Shown here: piece by piece, positions 38,837 through 48,937 of the stretch
How the letters are laid out: the number at the start of each line of letters is the position of its first letter
How positions within the stretch are numbered: position 1 is the first letter of the stretch
Assembly: GCF_000832125.1 (NCBI RefSeq)
Contig: NZ_JPRK01000005.1
Span: 62,001-126,000 of the forward strand
DNA from: Flavobacterium hibernum
Lineage (GTDB): Bacteria > Bacteroidota > Bacteroidia > Flavobacteriales > Flavobacteriaceae
DNA length: 64,000 nucleotides
Reading direction: 5' to 3'
Notes under the pieces: generated by a model
What the model was told of the DNA's origin: nothing
Database searches by the model: none
What the model saw: only the letters and a program-made list of their open reading frames with translations
Made by a program: the position numbers and the translations under genes

Positions 38837-41707
38837 ATGAAATTGATAAAATCATATTTTATTATTACTTTTTTTATATTATTCATAATACCATTTTTTG
38901 GACAAGTTAAAAACATCGGTGTTCCTGATGTAAGAAATTACAAGCGAAACGAATACAAGGGAGGTACGCAGAACTGGAATATAGGACAAGACAAAAACGG
39001 AAACCTATATTTTGCAAACAACAATGGCCTTTTGCAATTTGATGGCTCGTCCTGGCGAAAGTATCCTTTACCTAATTTAACTTCTGTTCGATGCTTAAAA
39101 ATTGATGATTCAGGTAAAATTTACGTTGGAGGATATAATGAATTTGGATATTTTCAACCTGATTCTAAAGGAAAATTAAAATATACTTCTCTAGCAAAAA
39201 GAGTAGATAGTAAAAAAATCAAAATCATTGATTTTATCTGGAAAATTCATTCCTTAAATAATCAAATCATTTTTCAGTCTTTTGCAAGAGCATATTTATT
39301 TAAAGACGGAAAACTTACTATACTCAAAGCCCCTAAACGATTTCAATTTTCATTTGTAGTAAACAATAGGCTTTACTTTCAAGATGTAGAAAAAGGCATC
39401 TTAGAGTATCGAGATGGCAAATTATACAGTTTACCAAACACGACGAGCTTAAACAATACCGAAATATGGGGAATGTACACTTTAACTAAGGACAAAACTT
39501 TAATTATAACTTTAGAAAAAGGCTTATTTATTTATGAAGACAATAATTTAAAACCTTGGGACACGGAGGCCAATGCTTTTGTCAAAAAAAACAATTCTCT
39601 CGGAGGATCTATTATAAACAAAAACTCAATTGTTTTAAATTCAGTTTTAGATGGTATTATTATCTGTGATTTTAATGGAAAAATAATTCAGCATGTTAAC
39701 CGAAAAAAGGGTTTACAAAACAACACGGTTTTATCTTCGTTCATAGACAATAAAAACAATCTGTGGCTTGGACTTGACAATGGTATCGCTTACATAAACG
39801 AGAGTTCTCCTTTTACTTATTTTGGCTTTAGCTACGACATTAGTACGGTCTACGCCTCTGTTATTTATGAAGGAAATCTATATGTAGCGACCAATCAGGG
39901 AGTATTTTATCATGCGTGGAATAGTAATTTTAAAGAAGACGTTTTCAAACTCGTAGAAGGCACTACGGCACAATCCTGGAATGTTCAGGTTATTGACAAT
40001 GAACTTATTTGTTCTAATAACCGAGGCGCATTAGTTATAAAAGGCGGACGAGTTACTCGTATAATTGATTCTAAGGGATATTTTGGGCTTAAGAAAATTC
40101 CAAGTCATCCGGGCTTTTACATTGGCTCTAATTATGATGGATTTGCCATTTTTCAAAAAACACCAAATGGTTTAACTTTTAAAAATCAAATAAATGGTTT
40201 CGACAAATCGTCGAATAGTTTCGAACTTGATGAATCTTATTTTTGGCTTAAAAAAGATGAATCTATTTATAGAATGCAACTTAGTGATGATTTGACAAAT
40301 TTCTCGACTATCAAAAAAATAAATCAATTATCGTCAAATTATAGGAACATTGGAAGTATTCAGAAAATTGACGGAAAAATATATTTTCAAACTAACAATC
40401 ATTTTTATAAGTTTTCTAAAGAGCAGGATTTGTTTTACGAAGACAAAAAGATATCCAATTTATTTAAAAACATCCCAACTATAAATGCCTTAAGTCAAGA
40501 TTCACAATCTAATTTATGGTATGCATTTGATGAGTCTATAGGGGTTTTAATGAAGCAAAACAATCATTACAAGAATATTGTTGCACCGTTTTCGAACCTT
40601 ACCGGTAATTTGGTTAGCAATTATCTATCTGTAAACACAATCGACTCTAAAAATATATTTATTGGACTTACAGATGGTTTGGCGCATTACGATTCAGAAC
40701 TGCTTAATAATTTTGTAACAAAACCAAAGGCTTTCATTCGCAGTTTTTCGTTCCCGGGCGACACTATAATTTTAGGAAATAATCAAACTAAATCTGAAAG
40801 CATTCGAATTCCGTATTCTTCAAATCATGTTCGATTTACCTTTTCTTCGCCTACTTATGAAAATCTCGAAAACGTTCAGTTTTCTTATCAACTAGAGCCT
40901 TTTGATGATAAATGGAGTAATTGGTCGACTATATCAATTAAAGAATATACTAATTTACGTGAAGGCGATTATACCATGAAAGTAAAGGTTAGAAATAGTT
41001 ACGGAATTCAATCTGAACCATCTGTACTTTCGTTTACCGTTTCGCCACCTTGGTACAGACATTTTCTAGCCCTTATGATTTACTTTGTACTTATTGTAAT
41101 AAGTATTTATATCATTTCGAATCAGATTAAAATGAAGATTAGAAAGAATAAATATTATGAGACTATTGAACAAAGAAGGCTTTATCTTGAAAAAGAATCA
41201 AAAATAAGACAAGAACAATATGATCTTGAAAAAGAAATTGAAAAACTAAAAAATGACAAGCTTCAAATAAAAATCTTAGCAAAAGACAAAGAACTCGTAA
41301 ACAATTCTTTGCAAGTAGTAAAAAAGAATAAAATCTTAAATGGAATTATACATAAACTAAAAGAAATTGATGTTGAAGCACTGGATGATTCAACAAAATT
41401 TCAAGTGAGTAAATTAAATAAAAGTATCGTAAAAGAAGTAAACACAGACAAAAGTTGGAAGGATTTAGAAAAGCATATTAAAAACGTGCATTTTGAATTC
41501 TTGAAACGATTAAAAGAAAAATACCCAACTATTTCTCCACGAGAGCTCGATTTGGCAACTTATTTATTAATGAATATGTCGACTAAAGAAATTGCAGAGA
41601 TCATGAACATCTCTACTGGAGGAGTTGAACTGGCCAGATATCGTCTAAGAAAAAAACTCGGACTAAATAAAAAAGAGAATTTAATTGGTTTCTTAATGAG
41701 CATTTAA
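38837..41707 (+). CDS. Two-component-propeller/LuxR membrane-spanning regulator
   Basis: 956 residues. Signal/anchor (ITFFILFIIPFFGQ), then a periplasmic beta-propeller with repeated WNIGQDKNGNLYFANNNGLLQF-like blades cut to shorter units (about 30-640), a Y_Y_Y domain (FSYQLEPFDDKWSNW), one membrane helix (FLALMIYFVLIVISIYIIS near 745-765), a coiled coil and a LuxR-type HTH (SPRELDLATYLLMNMSTKEI, then AEIMNISTGGVELARYRLRK). It lacks kinase and receiver domains. Like SusR it would sense a sugar outside and bind DNA inside. It is divergent from susC. Confidence 0.92.
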   Translation: MKLIKSYFIITFFILFIIPFFGQVKNIGVPDVRNYKRNEYKGGTQNWNIGQDKNGNLYFANNNGLLQFDGSSWRKYPLPNLTSVRCLKIDDSGKIYVGGYNEFGYFQPDSKGKLKYTSLAKRVDSKKIKIIDFIWKIHSLNNQIIFQSFARAYLFKDGKLTILKAPKRFQFSFVVNNRLYFQDVEKGILEYRDGKLYSLPNTTSLNNTEIWGMYTLTKDKTLIITLEKGLFIYEDNNLKPWDTEANAFVKKNNSLGGSIINKNSIVLNSVLDGIIICDFNGKIIQHVNRKKGLQNNTVLSSFIDNKNNLWLGLDNGIAYINESSPFTYFGFSYDISTVYASVIYEGNLYVATNQGVFYHAWNSNFKEDVFKLVEGTTAQSWNVQVIDNELICSNNRGALVIKGGRVTRIIDSKGYFGLKKIPSHPGFYIGSNYDGFAIFQKTPNGLTFKNQINGFDKSSNSFELDESYFWLKKDESIYRMQLSDDLTNFSTIKKINQLSSNYRNIGSIQKIDGKIYFQTNNHFYKFSKEQDLFYEDKKISNLFKNIPTINALSQDSQSNLWYAFDESIGVLMKQNNHYKNIVAPFSNLTGNLVSNYLSVNTIDSKNIFIGLTDGLAHYDSELLNNFVTKPKAFIRSFSFPGDTIILGNNQTKSESIRIPYSSNHVRFTFSSPTYENLENVQFSYQLEPFDDKWSNWSTISIKEYTNLREGDYTMKVKVRNSYGIQSEPSVLSFTVSPPWYRHFLALMIYFVLIVISIYIISNQIKMKIRKNKYYETIEQRRLYLEKESKIRQEQYDLEKEIEKLKNDKLQIKILAKDKELVNNSLQVVKKNKILNGIIHKLKEIDVEALDDSTKFQVSKLNKSIVKEVNTDKSWKDLEKHIKNVHFEFLKRLKEKYPTISPRELDLATYLLMNMSTKEIAEIMNISTGGVELARYRLRKKLGLNKKENLIGFLMSI

Positions 41708-41710
41708 GCA

Positions 41711-41755
41711 AAAAAAACAAAGCCATTAGTTGTGGCTGATGGCTTTGTTTTTTTT
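41711..41755. terminator. Bidirectional terminator
   Basis: Stem AAAAAAACAAAGCCATTAG / CTGATGGCTTTGTTTTTTT between convergent regulator and murF. Confidence 0.9.
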
Positions 41756-43040
41756 ATACTATATAATCTAACGATCGTTCCAGCGCCATCCCTCTTGAGC
41801 CTTTTATTAAAATCGTACTTTCGTTAAAATGAATTGTTTTAAGGTGAGCTGAAAAAGCATCAAAAGTTTCGTAAAAATGAAGATTTTCATCCGAGACTTT
41901 ATTCTCATAAAATGATTTCCCAATCAGGTAACAAACAGATTCTTTTTGATTGGATAATGAGTCAACAAGTATTTTGTGTTCTTGCTCACTTTCTTCACCA
42001 AGCTCAAACATGTCGCCTAAAATCATTACTTTATTCTTACCTTCTAATTGCAAGAAATTAGTAATTGCAACGGCCATACTACTAGGATTTGCATTATAAG
42101 CATCCAAAATAATCTGGTTGCTTCCTTTTTTCAACAACTGAGACCTATTATTCTCAGGTATATAATGCTCAATAGCTTGTTTTATGTCATTTTCATCAAC
42201 TTTAAAATAATATCCCATTGCCACTGCTGCATTGATATTATTAGCATTGTAAAGTCCAATTAAATGAGATTCTACATTAAAATTGTCATATTCGATTGCT
42301 ACAAACGGATTTGCTTTAATACCTTTTATTTTAATATCAGCAGCGTCATTATTGACACCAAAAGTAAAGGTTTTAATTCCTCTAGACCTCTCAATCTGAA
42401 TTGGGTCTTCTAGATTTACAAAAACCAATTTATCGTTTTTAGCAAGATATTGGTACATCTCGCTTTTACCTTCAATTACACCTTGAACACCTCCAAAACC
42501 TTCTAAATGTGCTTTTCCAAAATTGGTAATATAACCAAAATCAGGTTGTGCGATTTGGCACAAAAACTCAATTTCCTTTTTGTGATTCGCACCCATTTCA
42601 ACAATTCCAATTTCTGTTTCTTTTGTAAAAGACAGCAAAGTTAACGGAACTCCAATATGATTATTTAAATTTCCAACTGTAGCTTTCGTTTTGTACTTTT
42701 TAGACAAAACCACATTTATAAGCTCCTTAGTGGTTGTTTTTCCATTACTTCCAGTCAAGGCTACTATTGGCAATTTTAGATAAGCACGATGAAACTTTGC
42801 CAATTCCTGTAATGTTTCTAAACTATTCTCGACAAGAATAGTTCGCTCATCTATAACATAAGATGCATTATCAATAACAACAAATAGAGCACCTAATTCT
42901 AATGCTGAAGCAGCAAAAGTATTTGCGTCAAAATTTTCGCCTTTTATAGCAAAAAACATAGAATCTTTTTCAATTTTTCGCGTATCAATTGAAACTGATT
43001 TACATTGTAAAAACAAATTATGAATGTCTTGAATATTCAT
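41754..43040 (-). CDS. murF: UDP-N-acetylmuramoyl-tripeptide--D-alanyl-D-alanine ligase
   Basis: 428 residues. Mur ligase order: N-terminal substrate domain (SVSIDTRKIEKDSMFFAIKG), ATP loop ALTGSNGKTTTKE near residue 95, NLNNHIGVPLTLLS, GIVEMGANHKKEIEFL, and C-terminal NRSQLLKKGSNQIILDAYNA and GDMFELGEESEQEHK. It adds the D-Ala-D-Ala dipeptide to complete the peptidoglycan precursor. A little shorter than E. coli MurF (about 450). Not in a division cluster; its neighbours have separate roles. Confidence 0.96.
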   Translation of the reverse strand: MNIQDIHNLFLQCKSVSIDTRKIEKDSMFFAIKGENFDANTFAASALELGALFVVIDNASYVIDERTILVENSLETLQELAKFHRAYLKLPIVALTGSNGKTTTKELINVVLSKKYKTKATVGNLNNHIGVPLTLLSFTKETEIGIVEMGANHKKEIEFLCQIAQPDFGYITNFGKAHLEGFGGVQGVIEGKSEMYQYLAKNDKLVFVNLEDPIQIERSRGIKTFTFGVNNDAADIKIKGIKANPFVAIEYDNFNVESHLIGLYNANNINAAVAMGYYFKVDENDIKQAIEHYIPENNRSQLLKKGSNQIILDAYNANPSSMAVAITNFLQLEGKNKVMILGDMFELGEESEQEHKILVDSLSNQKESVCYLIGKSFYENKVSDENLHFYETFDAFSAHLKTIHFNESTILIKGSRGMALERSLDYIV

Positions 43041-43083
43041 TTACACATTTTTTTATAGGTCATAAAAGTAGAAAAAAAACAAT

Positions 43084-43140
43084 AAAAAAATTCCAAATTC
43101 CTTACTGAAATATTCAGCTTTTGGAATTTGGAATTTTTTT
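43084..43140 (-). terminator. Hairpin terminator after gldJ, AATTCCAAATTCC family
   Basis: AAAAATTCCAAATTCC pairs with GGAATTTGGAATTTTT, and an inner palindrome CTGAAATATTCAG extends the stem. Follows the gldJ stop on the minus strand. Confidence 0.75.
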
Positions 43141-43159
43141 ATGTTGAAATTTCTAAAAC

Positions 43160-44851
43160 TTAATTTCTTGGTGATTTTCTTTTTTCAGATTTTGCACCTA
43201 CTCTTGACATTGCACATCTAAATCCGATGTAATCTGTTGCCATATCTTGAGGGAAATATCTTCTTTGAGCTGGATCTAACCAATATGCTCTGTCTCTCCA
43301 AGAACCACCTTTGTAAACTCTTACGTTATCATCGATTAACGTTGTACGTTTACTAGAGTTGTCATATTTTCTAACCATTTTCCCTAAACTATCTGTAGTT
43401 ACATTATGTTTAGGAGAGTTGTACATTGCTTGATCTGCTTTTGATCCTGATTCAGGATCTCCAAAGTCAAAATATTTAGATGATTGTTTATCACCATCTC
43501 TATAATTTATGTTATCACTTGTTGTGAAGTTTTGTCTCAAGTAAGTTTCGTTCTCATCAACTGGAACCTGAGCAATTTCTCCTGGCAAGTTTGTTGCAAC
43601 TTTTTTACCGTTACTTAAAGTTTTGTATTGGATATTATCTTTAGTAATGATTTCAATTTTACCGTCTTTACCAATTTTGTTTTTAGCATATTGATTTCCT
43701 CTAAAATAGTTAAAATCATTTGCTTCATTATCAATAATAGGTCTGTAAACGTCAGCAACCCATTCGGCTACGTTTCCAGCCATATCGTATAATCCAAAAT
43801 CGTTGGCAGCATAGCTTTTTACAGCATTTGTAATATCTGCACCATCATCAGACCAACCTGCAATTCCACCGTAATCACCGTTTCCTTGTTTAAAGTTAGC
43901 CAATTGATCGCCTTTGTTTTTACGTTTAGATGAACGAGTATAGTCACCAGACCAAGGATATTTCTTTTGTCCTTTGTAAATATTGTACTCTCTTTGCCCA
44001 ACATCAGCAGCAGCAGCATATTCCCATTCTGCTTCTGTAGGAAGTCTGTATTCTGGTAAGATAATTCCAGAAGAACGTTGTGCATACACATTTTTCTCTT
44101 CAGGTACTACACCGTCTTTTCCTGCTTTTGGTTTTCTTCCGTTTGGATTAACTTTTAAAACTAATTCTTCGTTACCACCATAAGTTGTAGATGGAGATGC
44201 TAAGTAAGCTTCAGTATTAAACAAACTTTCAGCGCTTACATCTTGAGTTTTAGCTCCTTTTTTAATGTATTTGTTTTTTTCTAAAACTGCTTCGTTCACA
44301 CGGTCAGTTCTCCATTTACTAAATTCAACAGCTTGAATCCAGTTAACTCCTACTACAGGATAATTTGCATATGAAGGATGTCTTAAGTAGTTGTTAGTCA
44401 TCGTTTCATTATATCCTAAACGATTTCTCCAAACTAATGTATCAGGAGATGCTCCTTCGTAAATATTTTTGTAATTTTCTTCTGTTGGTGGAAAAACTTT
44501 CTTTAACCACTCTAGGTATTCTAAGTACATACCATTTGTAACTTCAGTTTCGTCCATGTAGAAAGACTGAACGTGCTGTTGAGTTGGCGTATTATTCCAA
44601 TCATGCATTACATCATCCTGTACTTTACCCATAGTAAACGTACCTCCTTCAACAAAAACTAAACCAGGTCCTGCCTGTTGTTTTTTTCCTGCATTTCTGG
44701 CAGCAGTTCCATTCTGACTATCTACATCCCAACCAGTTGCTCTGGAAGCGTGAGTGGAACTCGATTTTTTGCTACAACTAGCCGTGCCCAACATCAATAC
44801 CATTGACATCATTAATTGCAAGACTACAATTTTGTTTACTTTCATACTCAT
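43160..44851 (-). CDS. gldJ: Gliding motility lipoprotein GldJ
   Basis: 563 residues, as GldJ of Flavobacterium. Lipobox Cys26 (LGTASCSKKSSS). The rest is a sulfatase-modifying-factor (FGE) fold: GLVFVEGGTFTMGKVQDD, MDETEVTNGMYLEYLEW, YRLPTEAEWEYAAAAD, DMAGNVAEWVADVYRP and GGSWRDRAYWLDP, IGFRCAMS. GldJ forms with GldK the ring of the type IX secretion/gliding machine and is required for motility. The FGE cysteine pair is not obvious, in line with a structural role. Start at 44851 or the next Met (44845). Divergent from porU. Confidence 0.95.
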   Translation of the reverse strand: MSMKVNKIVVLQLMMSMVLMLGTASCSKKSSSTHASRATGWDVDSQNGTAARNAGKKQQAGPGLVFVEGGTFTMGKVQDDVMHDWNNTPTQQHVQSFYMDETEVTNGMYLEYLEWLKKVFPPTEENYKNIYEGASPDTLVWRNRLGYNETMTNNYLRHPSYANYPVVGVNWIQAVEFSKWRTDRVNEAVLEKNKYIKKGAKTQDVSAESLFNTEAYLASPSTTYGGNEELVLKVNPNGRKPKAGKDGVVPEEKNVYAQRSSGIILPEYRLPTEAEWEYAAAADVGQREYNIYKGQKKYPWSGDYTRSSKRKNKGDQLANFKQGNGDYGGIAGWSDDGADITNAVKSYAANDFGLYDMAGNVAEWVADVYRPIIDNEANDFNYFRGNQYAKNKIGKDGKIEIITKDNIQYKTLSNGKKVATNLPGEIAQVPVDENETYLRQNFTTSDNINYRDGDKQSSKYFDFGDPESGSKADQAMYNSPKHNVTTDSLGKMVRKYDNSSKRTTLIDDNVRVYKGGSWRDRAYWLDPAQRRYFPQDMATDYIGFRCAMSRVGAKSEKRKSPRN

Positions 44852-44967
44852 TCTTAGGTGATAAATTTAGGTGCTGCAATATAATAATTAACATTTAATT
44901 AGCAACATCCGTTCTAATAATTTTATTTAGCTGTTTTTTACCAGAAAATAACCTATAGTTACGAACG

Positions 44968-44975
44968 CAAAAATA
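44968..44975 (-). promoter_or_regulatory. -7 box of gldJ
   Basis: Minus strand TATTTTTG, a TAnnTTTG match, about 120 bases before the gldJ start. Confidence 0.45.
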
Positions 44976-45058
44976 TACTTTTTATTATTTACTATAACAT
45001 GAAATACTATATTTTTACTTACTAAAATATTTTTAGATTAAAACCATTTTACGCACCT

Positions 45059-48000
45059 ATGAAACAAGCCTTAGCACTATATCTTTTTTTACTTCCAATT
45101 ATCTCATTTTCTCAGATAAATGGGAACTTCACGTTGGATTGGCAAAATAAAAAAGAGATGAGTTTTGGCGATTCTAAAATACAAATTCCGTATTTTTCAG
45201 GAAGTAGTTTTCGTTTCGATACTACTAAAAAAAGCATAACATTGTTACTCAATCTAAACGAGTCAAGTTCTTCGGGCAATAATTCAATACAAATTACAAA
45301 CGTCATCTACGAATCTATTTCAGTTACTGAATTAGGTGACTTATCACTACCCAACATTCCTCAAAAACCAAATGAAACGTTAATAACAACAACTTCTAGA
45401 GACAAAAAGCAAACATTCCTTTCTTTATCACCTATTATAAAGGACGGAAATGGTTTTAAACGAATTAGATCATTCTCCTACAATATGAGTCCTTCTTCAG
45501 CAAAAAACAGCAACTCTTCTTCCTTTCAAAAATCCAATTCAGTTTACAATTCAGTTTTAGCATCGGGAGATTGGTATCGTTTTTACATTGAAAAATCCGG
45601 CGTTTACAAACTCTCAAAATCATTTCTGCAAAGCCTAGGCTTTGACCCTAGCAAAGTAGACCCAAGAAGAATTAAAATTTATGGAAATGGAGGCAGAATG
45701 CTCCCTCTAGGCAATGACGCGTACTATCCAGAAGATTTAATGGAAAACACAATTCAGATTATCGGAGAAAACGATGGCATTTTTAACAATGAAGATTACA
45801 TCCTATTTTATGCCGAAGGAGTTGAAAACTGGAGCGACGAGAGCCTAACAAACATTAATGCATACGACACCAAATCTTATTATTATGTAACAGTTATTGG
45901 CAATGAAGGAAAACGAATTCCAAACCTAAACCAACCAACTAATAGCAGCACTTTAGAACTAAACACTTTTGACGACTATCAATTCCATGAAGTCGACAAA
46001 ACCAACATTGCTCATTTAGGACGTCAATGGTACGGTGAATCTTTTGATATAACTCAAGAACAAGAATTTACATTCAGTTTTCCAAATATAGAAACATCAG
46101 TTCCCGTCAAAATACAGATAAATGCAGCTTCGGCAGCCTTTACCCCTACTTCATTTGTCATATCATCAAACAATCAAAATATTGGCACCTTAAATTTTAA
46201 AGCATTAGTAGCCAACTCAGATATTAAATTTGAAACTTTAAACTCTCCTTTTCAAAGTACATTTACCGGAGCCGAAAGCATAAAAATAAAACTCACCTAT
46301 AATAATAACGGTGTTCCGGGATCAAAAGGATATTTAGATTACATCAATTTAATTGCCAAAAGAAAACTACTTGGTACAGGAAAACAATTTAAATTTCAAT
46401 ACGACCTTGCCGGCTCGACCGCAGGAATTGTAAATTACACTATTGGAAACGCAACAGGAATATCACAAATTTGGGATATTACAGACCTATATAATGTATC
46501 TAAACTAGAAAATCAAAATCAGGCAACTTTTAGCTTTAAAGCTCCGTTAGGAGAAATCAGAAAATATATCGCAATTGACCCTGCCGACTATTTCACTCCT
46601 TTAAAAGAAAGTCAACCAAAAGTCATAAATCAAAACTTAAAAGGAACTGTTTTCAGAAACAGTCAAAACACTTTTCAAGACATCGATTATGTAATAGTAG
46701 CACCTAAATTTCTAGTTTCTCAAGCCGAAAAACTAGCCAATTTTCATCGCACTCATTCTAATTTAAATGTAAAAGTAATTGCATTAGAAAATATCTATCA
46801 AGAATTCTCATCTGGGAAACAAGACGTTGCAGCCATTAGGAATTTCATAAAGTATATCTACAACAATGCATCTGCACCCGAAAAAAGAATTAAATTCTTG
46901 AATTTATTTGGAGACGCTTCTTTTGACTATAAAAATCGAATTACAAACAACGAAAATATTGTACCTATATATCATGCCTTAAAAAGCAATACCGTTGGCG
47001 AAGCTTCATTTGCATCTGATGATTTTTATGGACGCATGGATCCTAACGAAGGAAATGACATTTCATTTTTTGGGGGAATTGATATTGCCGTAGGCAGAAT
47101 GTTAATTTCTGACAATGCACAGGCCGAAGAAATGGTGAATAAAGTCTTAGAATATCACGACACGAAATCTTATGGAAACTGGAGAAACAATCTCGTATTA
47201 ATTAGTGACGATTCTGACAAAAGTTCAGATGCCACTTTACAAGCACGTCAAAACAGTCTAGCCGATCTTATCTCTACTAAAAAGCCTTTTTTTAATGTAG
47301 ACAAAATTCTCCTAGACTCCTATACTCAGGAAGCTTCAGCCGGAGGATCAAGATACCCGAAAGCAAGAACTGATTTTTTTAACGCTTTTGAAAAAGGAGC
47401 TTTAGTCTTTAATTATCTAGGTCACGGAGGTGAAGATGGATTAGCAAGCGAAAGAATTTGGGAGAAATCTGACGGGCAAAATTTAAGCAATCAATACAAA
47501 TATCCTTTATTTATAACTATTACTTGCGAGTTTTCAAGATTTGACGACCCTACGCGACCAACAGCCGGAGAATACATTTTTTGGAATCCAAAAGGCGGTG
47601 CCATTTCAATGCTAACAACTATTCGTGAAATAGGACAACCCAATGCCGAAGATTTTAATGACGTCTTGAATAAAAATTTATTCTCGTATGAATCAAACCA
47701 ATATACTGCCATTTCTGAATCACTAAGAATTTCAAAAAACGAAAGTCCAAGCTCTGCCAGTAATGTTATTTTTTATATTGGAGATCCCGCTTTAATGCTG
47801 GCAATTCCAAAACCGAGAATTAATTTAACAAAAGTAAATGACGTTGTGATTTCTCAGCCAATTCCTGATTTTAAATCTTTAGCAAAAATTAAAATTACAG
47901 GGGAAGTTACAGATGAAAACAATAACATTTTAAGCAATTACAACGGAGAATTATCAACTGCTATTTTTGACAAACTAATTACAACTTCCACTCTAAACAA

Positions 48001-48895
48001 CGACGGATATAGCCCTGCAATGTCATTTAAAATCCTTGGAGAAACAATCTTTAGAGGAAATTCATCTGTCACAAATGGACAATTTGAATTTAGCTTTGTT
48101 GTTCCAAGAGACATTCGAATTCCTGTTGATTATGGCAGAATTAGTTTTTATGCGAAAAAAAATCAACTTCTGGAAAACCAATCTGGATACAATACCACTA
48201 TAAAAATAGGAGGAATAAATGAAAATGCACCACAGGACAATATAAGTCCAAAAGTGAAGTTATATATGAACGATGAAACTTTTGTATCTGGCGGAATTAC
48301 AAATGAATCACCTTTTTTATTGGCGTTTCTTGAAGATGAAAACGGTATAAATACAGCAAGCGGAATCGGACATGATATTGTAGCAATTTTAGACGGCGAC
48401 GTTAGTAATCCATATATTTTAAATGATTATTATCAAACAAAATTAGACGATTATACAAACGGAAATCTACGTTTTCCGTTAAGAAACTTAGCCCCGGGAA
48501 TGCACACAATAAGTTTTACCGCATGGGATGTTTACAACAATCCTGTAACGAGTGAAATACAATTTATAGTTGTTGGAGATGAAACATTAACACTATCACA
48601 CGTTCTTAATTATCCAAATCCTTTTTCAACCTACACGCAGTTTTGGTTCTCTCACAACAGACCTTATGAACCTCTAGATGTACAAGTTCAAGTTATGACT
48701 ATAACCGGAAAAGTAGTCTGGACAAAAAATCAGGTAATTACAACAGAAGGTTTTTTATCAAGAGAAATAACCTGGGACGGAAAAGATGATTTTGGAGATC
48801 GAATAGGAAAAGGCGTTTACATCTATAAGCTTACTGTTAGATCTAATTTAACAAATAAAAAAGCAGAAAAATATGAAAAGCTTGTCATCTTATAA
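45059..48895 (+). CDS. porU: Type IX secretion sortase PorU
   Basis: 1278 residues. Signal peptide (ALYLFLLPIISFSQ). The gingipain-like C25 peptidase domain follows an N-terminal domain; catalytic His789 in NYLGHGGEDG and Cys823 in FITITCEFSRFDDP. C-terminal part is Ig-like, with a type IX signal-like domain (VLNYPNPFSTYTQFWF, GKGVYIYKLTVRS). PorU cleaves the C-terminal signal of secreted proteins and attaches them to a surface anchor. Its own such domain is retained in the known examples. It is the first gene of porU-porV. Confidence 0.95.
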   Translation: MKQALALYLFLLPIISFSQINGNFTLDWQNKKEMSFGDSKIQIPYFSGSSFRFDTTKKSITLLLNLNESSSSGNNSIQITNVIYESISVTELGDLSLPNIPQKPNETLITTTSRDKKQTFLSLSPIIKDGNGFKRIRSFSYNMSPSSAKNSNSSSFQKSNSVYNSVLASGDWYRFYIEKSGVYKLSKSFLQSLGFDPSKVDPRRIKIYGNGGRMLPLGNDAYYPEDLMENTIQIIGENDGIFNNEDYILFYAEGVENWSDESLTNINAYDTKSYYYVTVIGNEGKRIPNLNQPTNSSTLELNTFDDYQFHEVDKTNIAHLGRQWYGESFDITQEQEFTFSFPNIETSVPVKIQINAASAAFTPTSFVISSNNQNIGTLNFKALVANSDIKFETLNSPFQSTFTGAESIKIKLTYNNNGVPGSKGYLDYINLIAKRKLLGTGKQFKFQYDLAGSTAGIVNYTIGNATGISQIWDITDLYNVSKLENQNQATFSFKAPLGEIRKYIAIDPADYFTPLKESQPKVINQNLKGTVFRNSQNTFQDIDYVIVAPKFLVSQAEKLANFHRTHSNLNVKVIALENIYQEFSSGKQDVAAIRNFIKYIYNNASAPEKRIKFLNLFGDASFDYKNRITNNENIVPIYHALKSNTVGEASFASDDFYGRMDPNEGNDISFFGGIDIAVGRMLISDNAQAEEMVNKVLEYHDTKSYGNWRNNLVLISDDSDKSSDATLQARQNSLADLISTKKPFFNVDKILLDSYTQEASAGGSRYPKARTDFFNAFEKGALVFNYLGHGGEDGLASERIWEKSDGQNLSNQYKYPLFITITCEFSRFDDPTRPTAGEYIFWNPKGGAISMLTTIREIGQPNAEDFNDVLNKNLFSYESNQYTAISESLRISKNESPSSASNVIFYIGDPALMLAIPKPRINLTKVNDVVISQPIPDFKSLAKIKITGEVTDENNNILSNYNGELSTAIFDKLITTSTLNNDGYSPAMSFKILGETIFRGNSSVTNGQFEFSFVVPRDIRIPVDYGRISFYAKKNQLLENQSGYNTTIKIGGINENAPQDNISPKVKLYMNDETFVSGGITNESPFLLAFLEDENGINTASGIGHDIVAILDGDVSNPYILNDYYQTKLDDYTNGNLRFPLRNLAPGMHTISFTAWDVYNNPVTSEIQFIVVGDETLTLSHVLNYPNPFSTYTQFWFSHNRPYEPLDVQVQVMTITGKVVWTKNQVITTEGFLSREITWDGKDDFGDRIGKGVYIYKLTVRSNLTNKKAEKYEKLVIL

Positions 48896-48937
48896 TAATA
48901 TATATATTTGCACCACAAAAAAACCCTCTATCTATAA

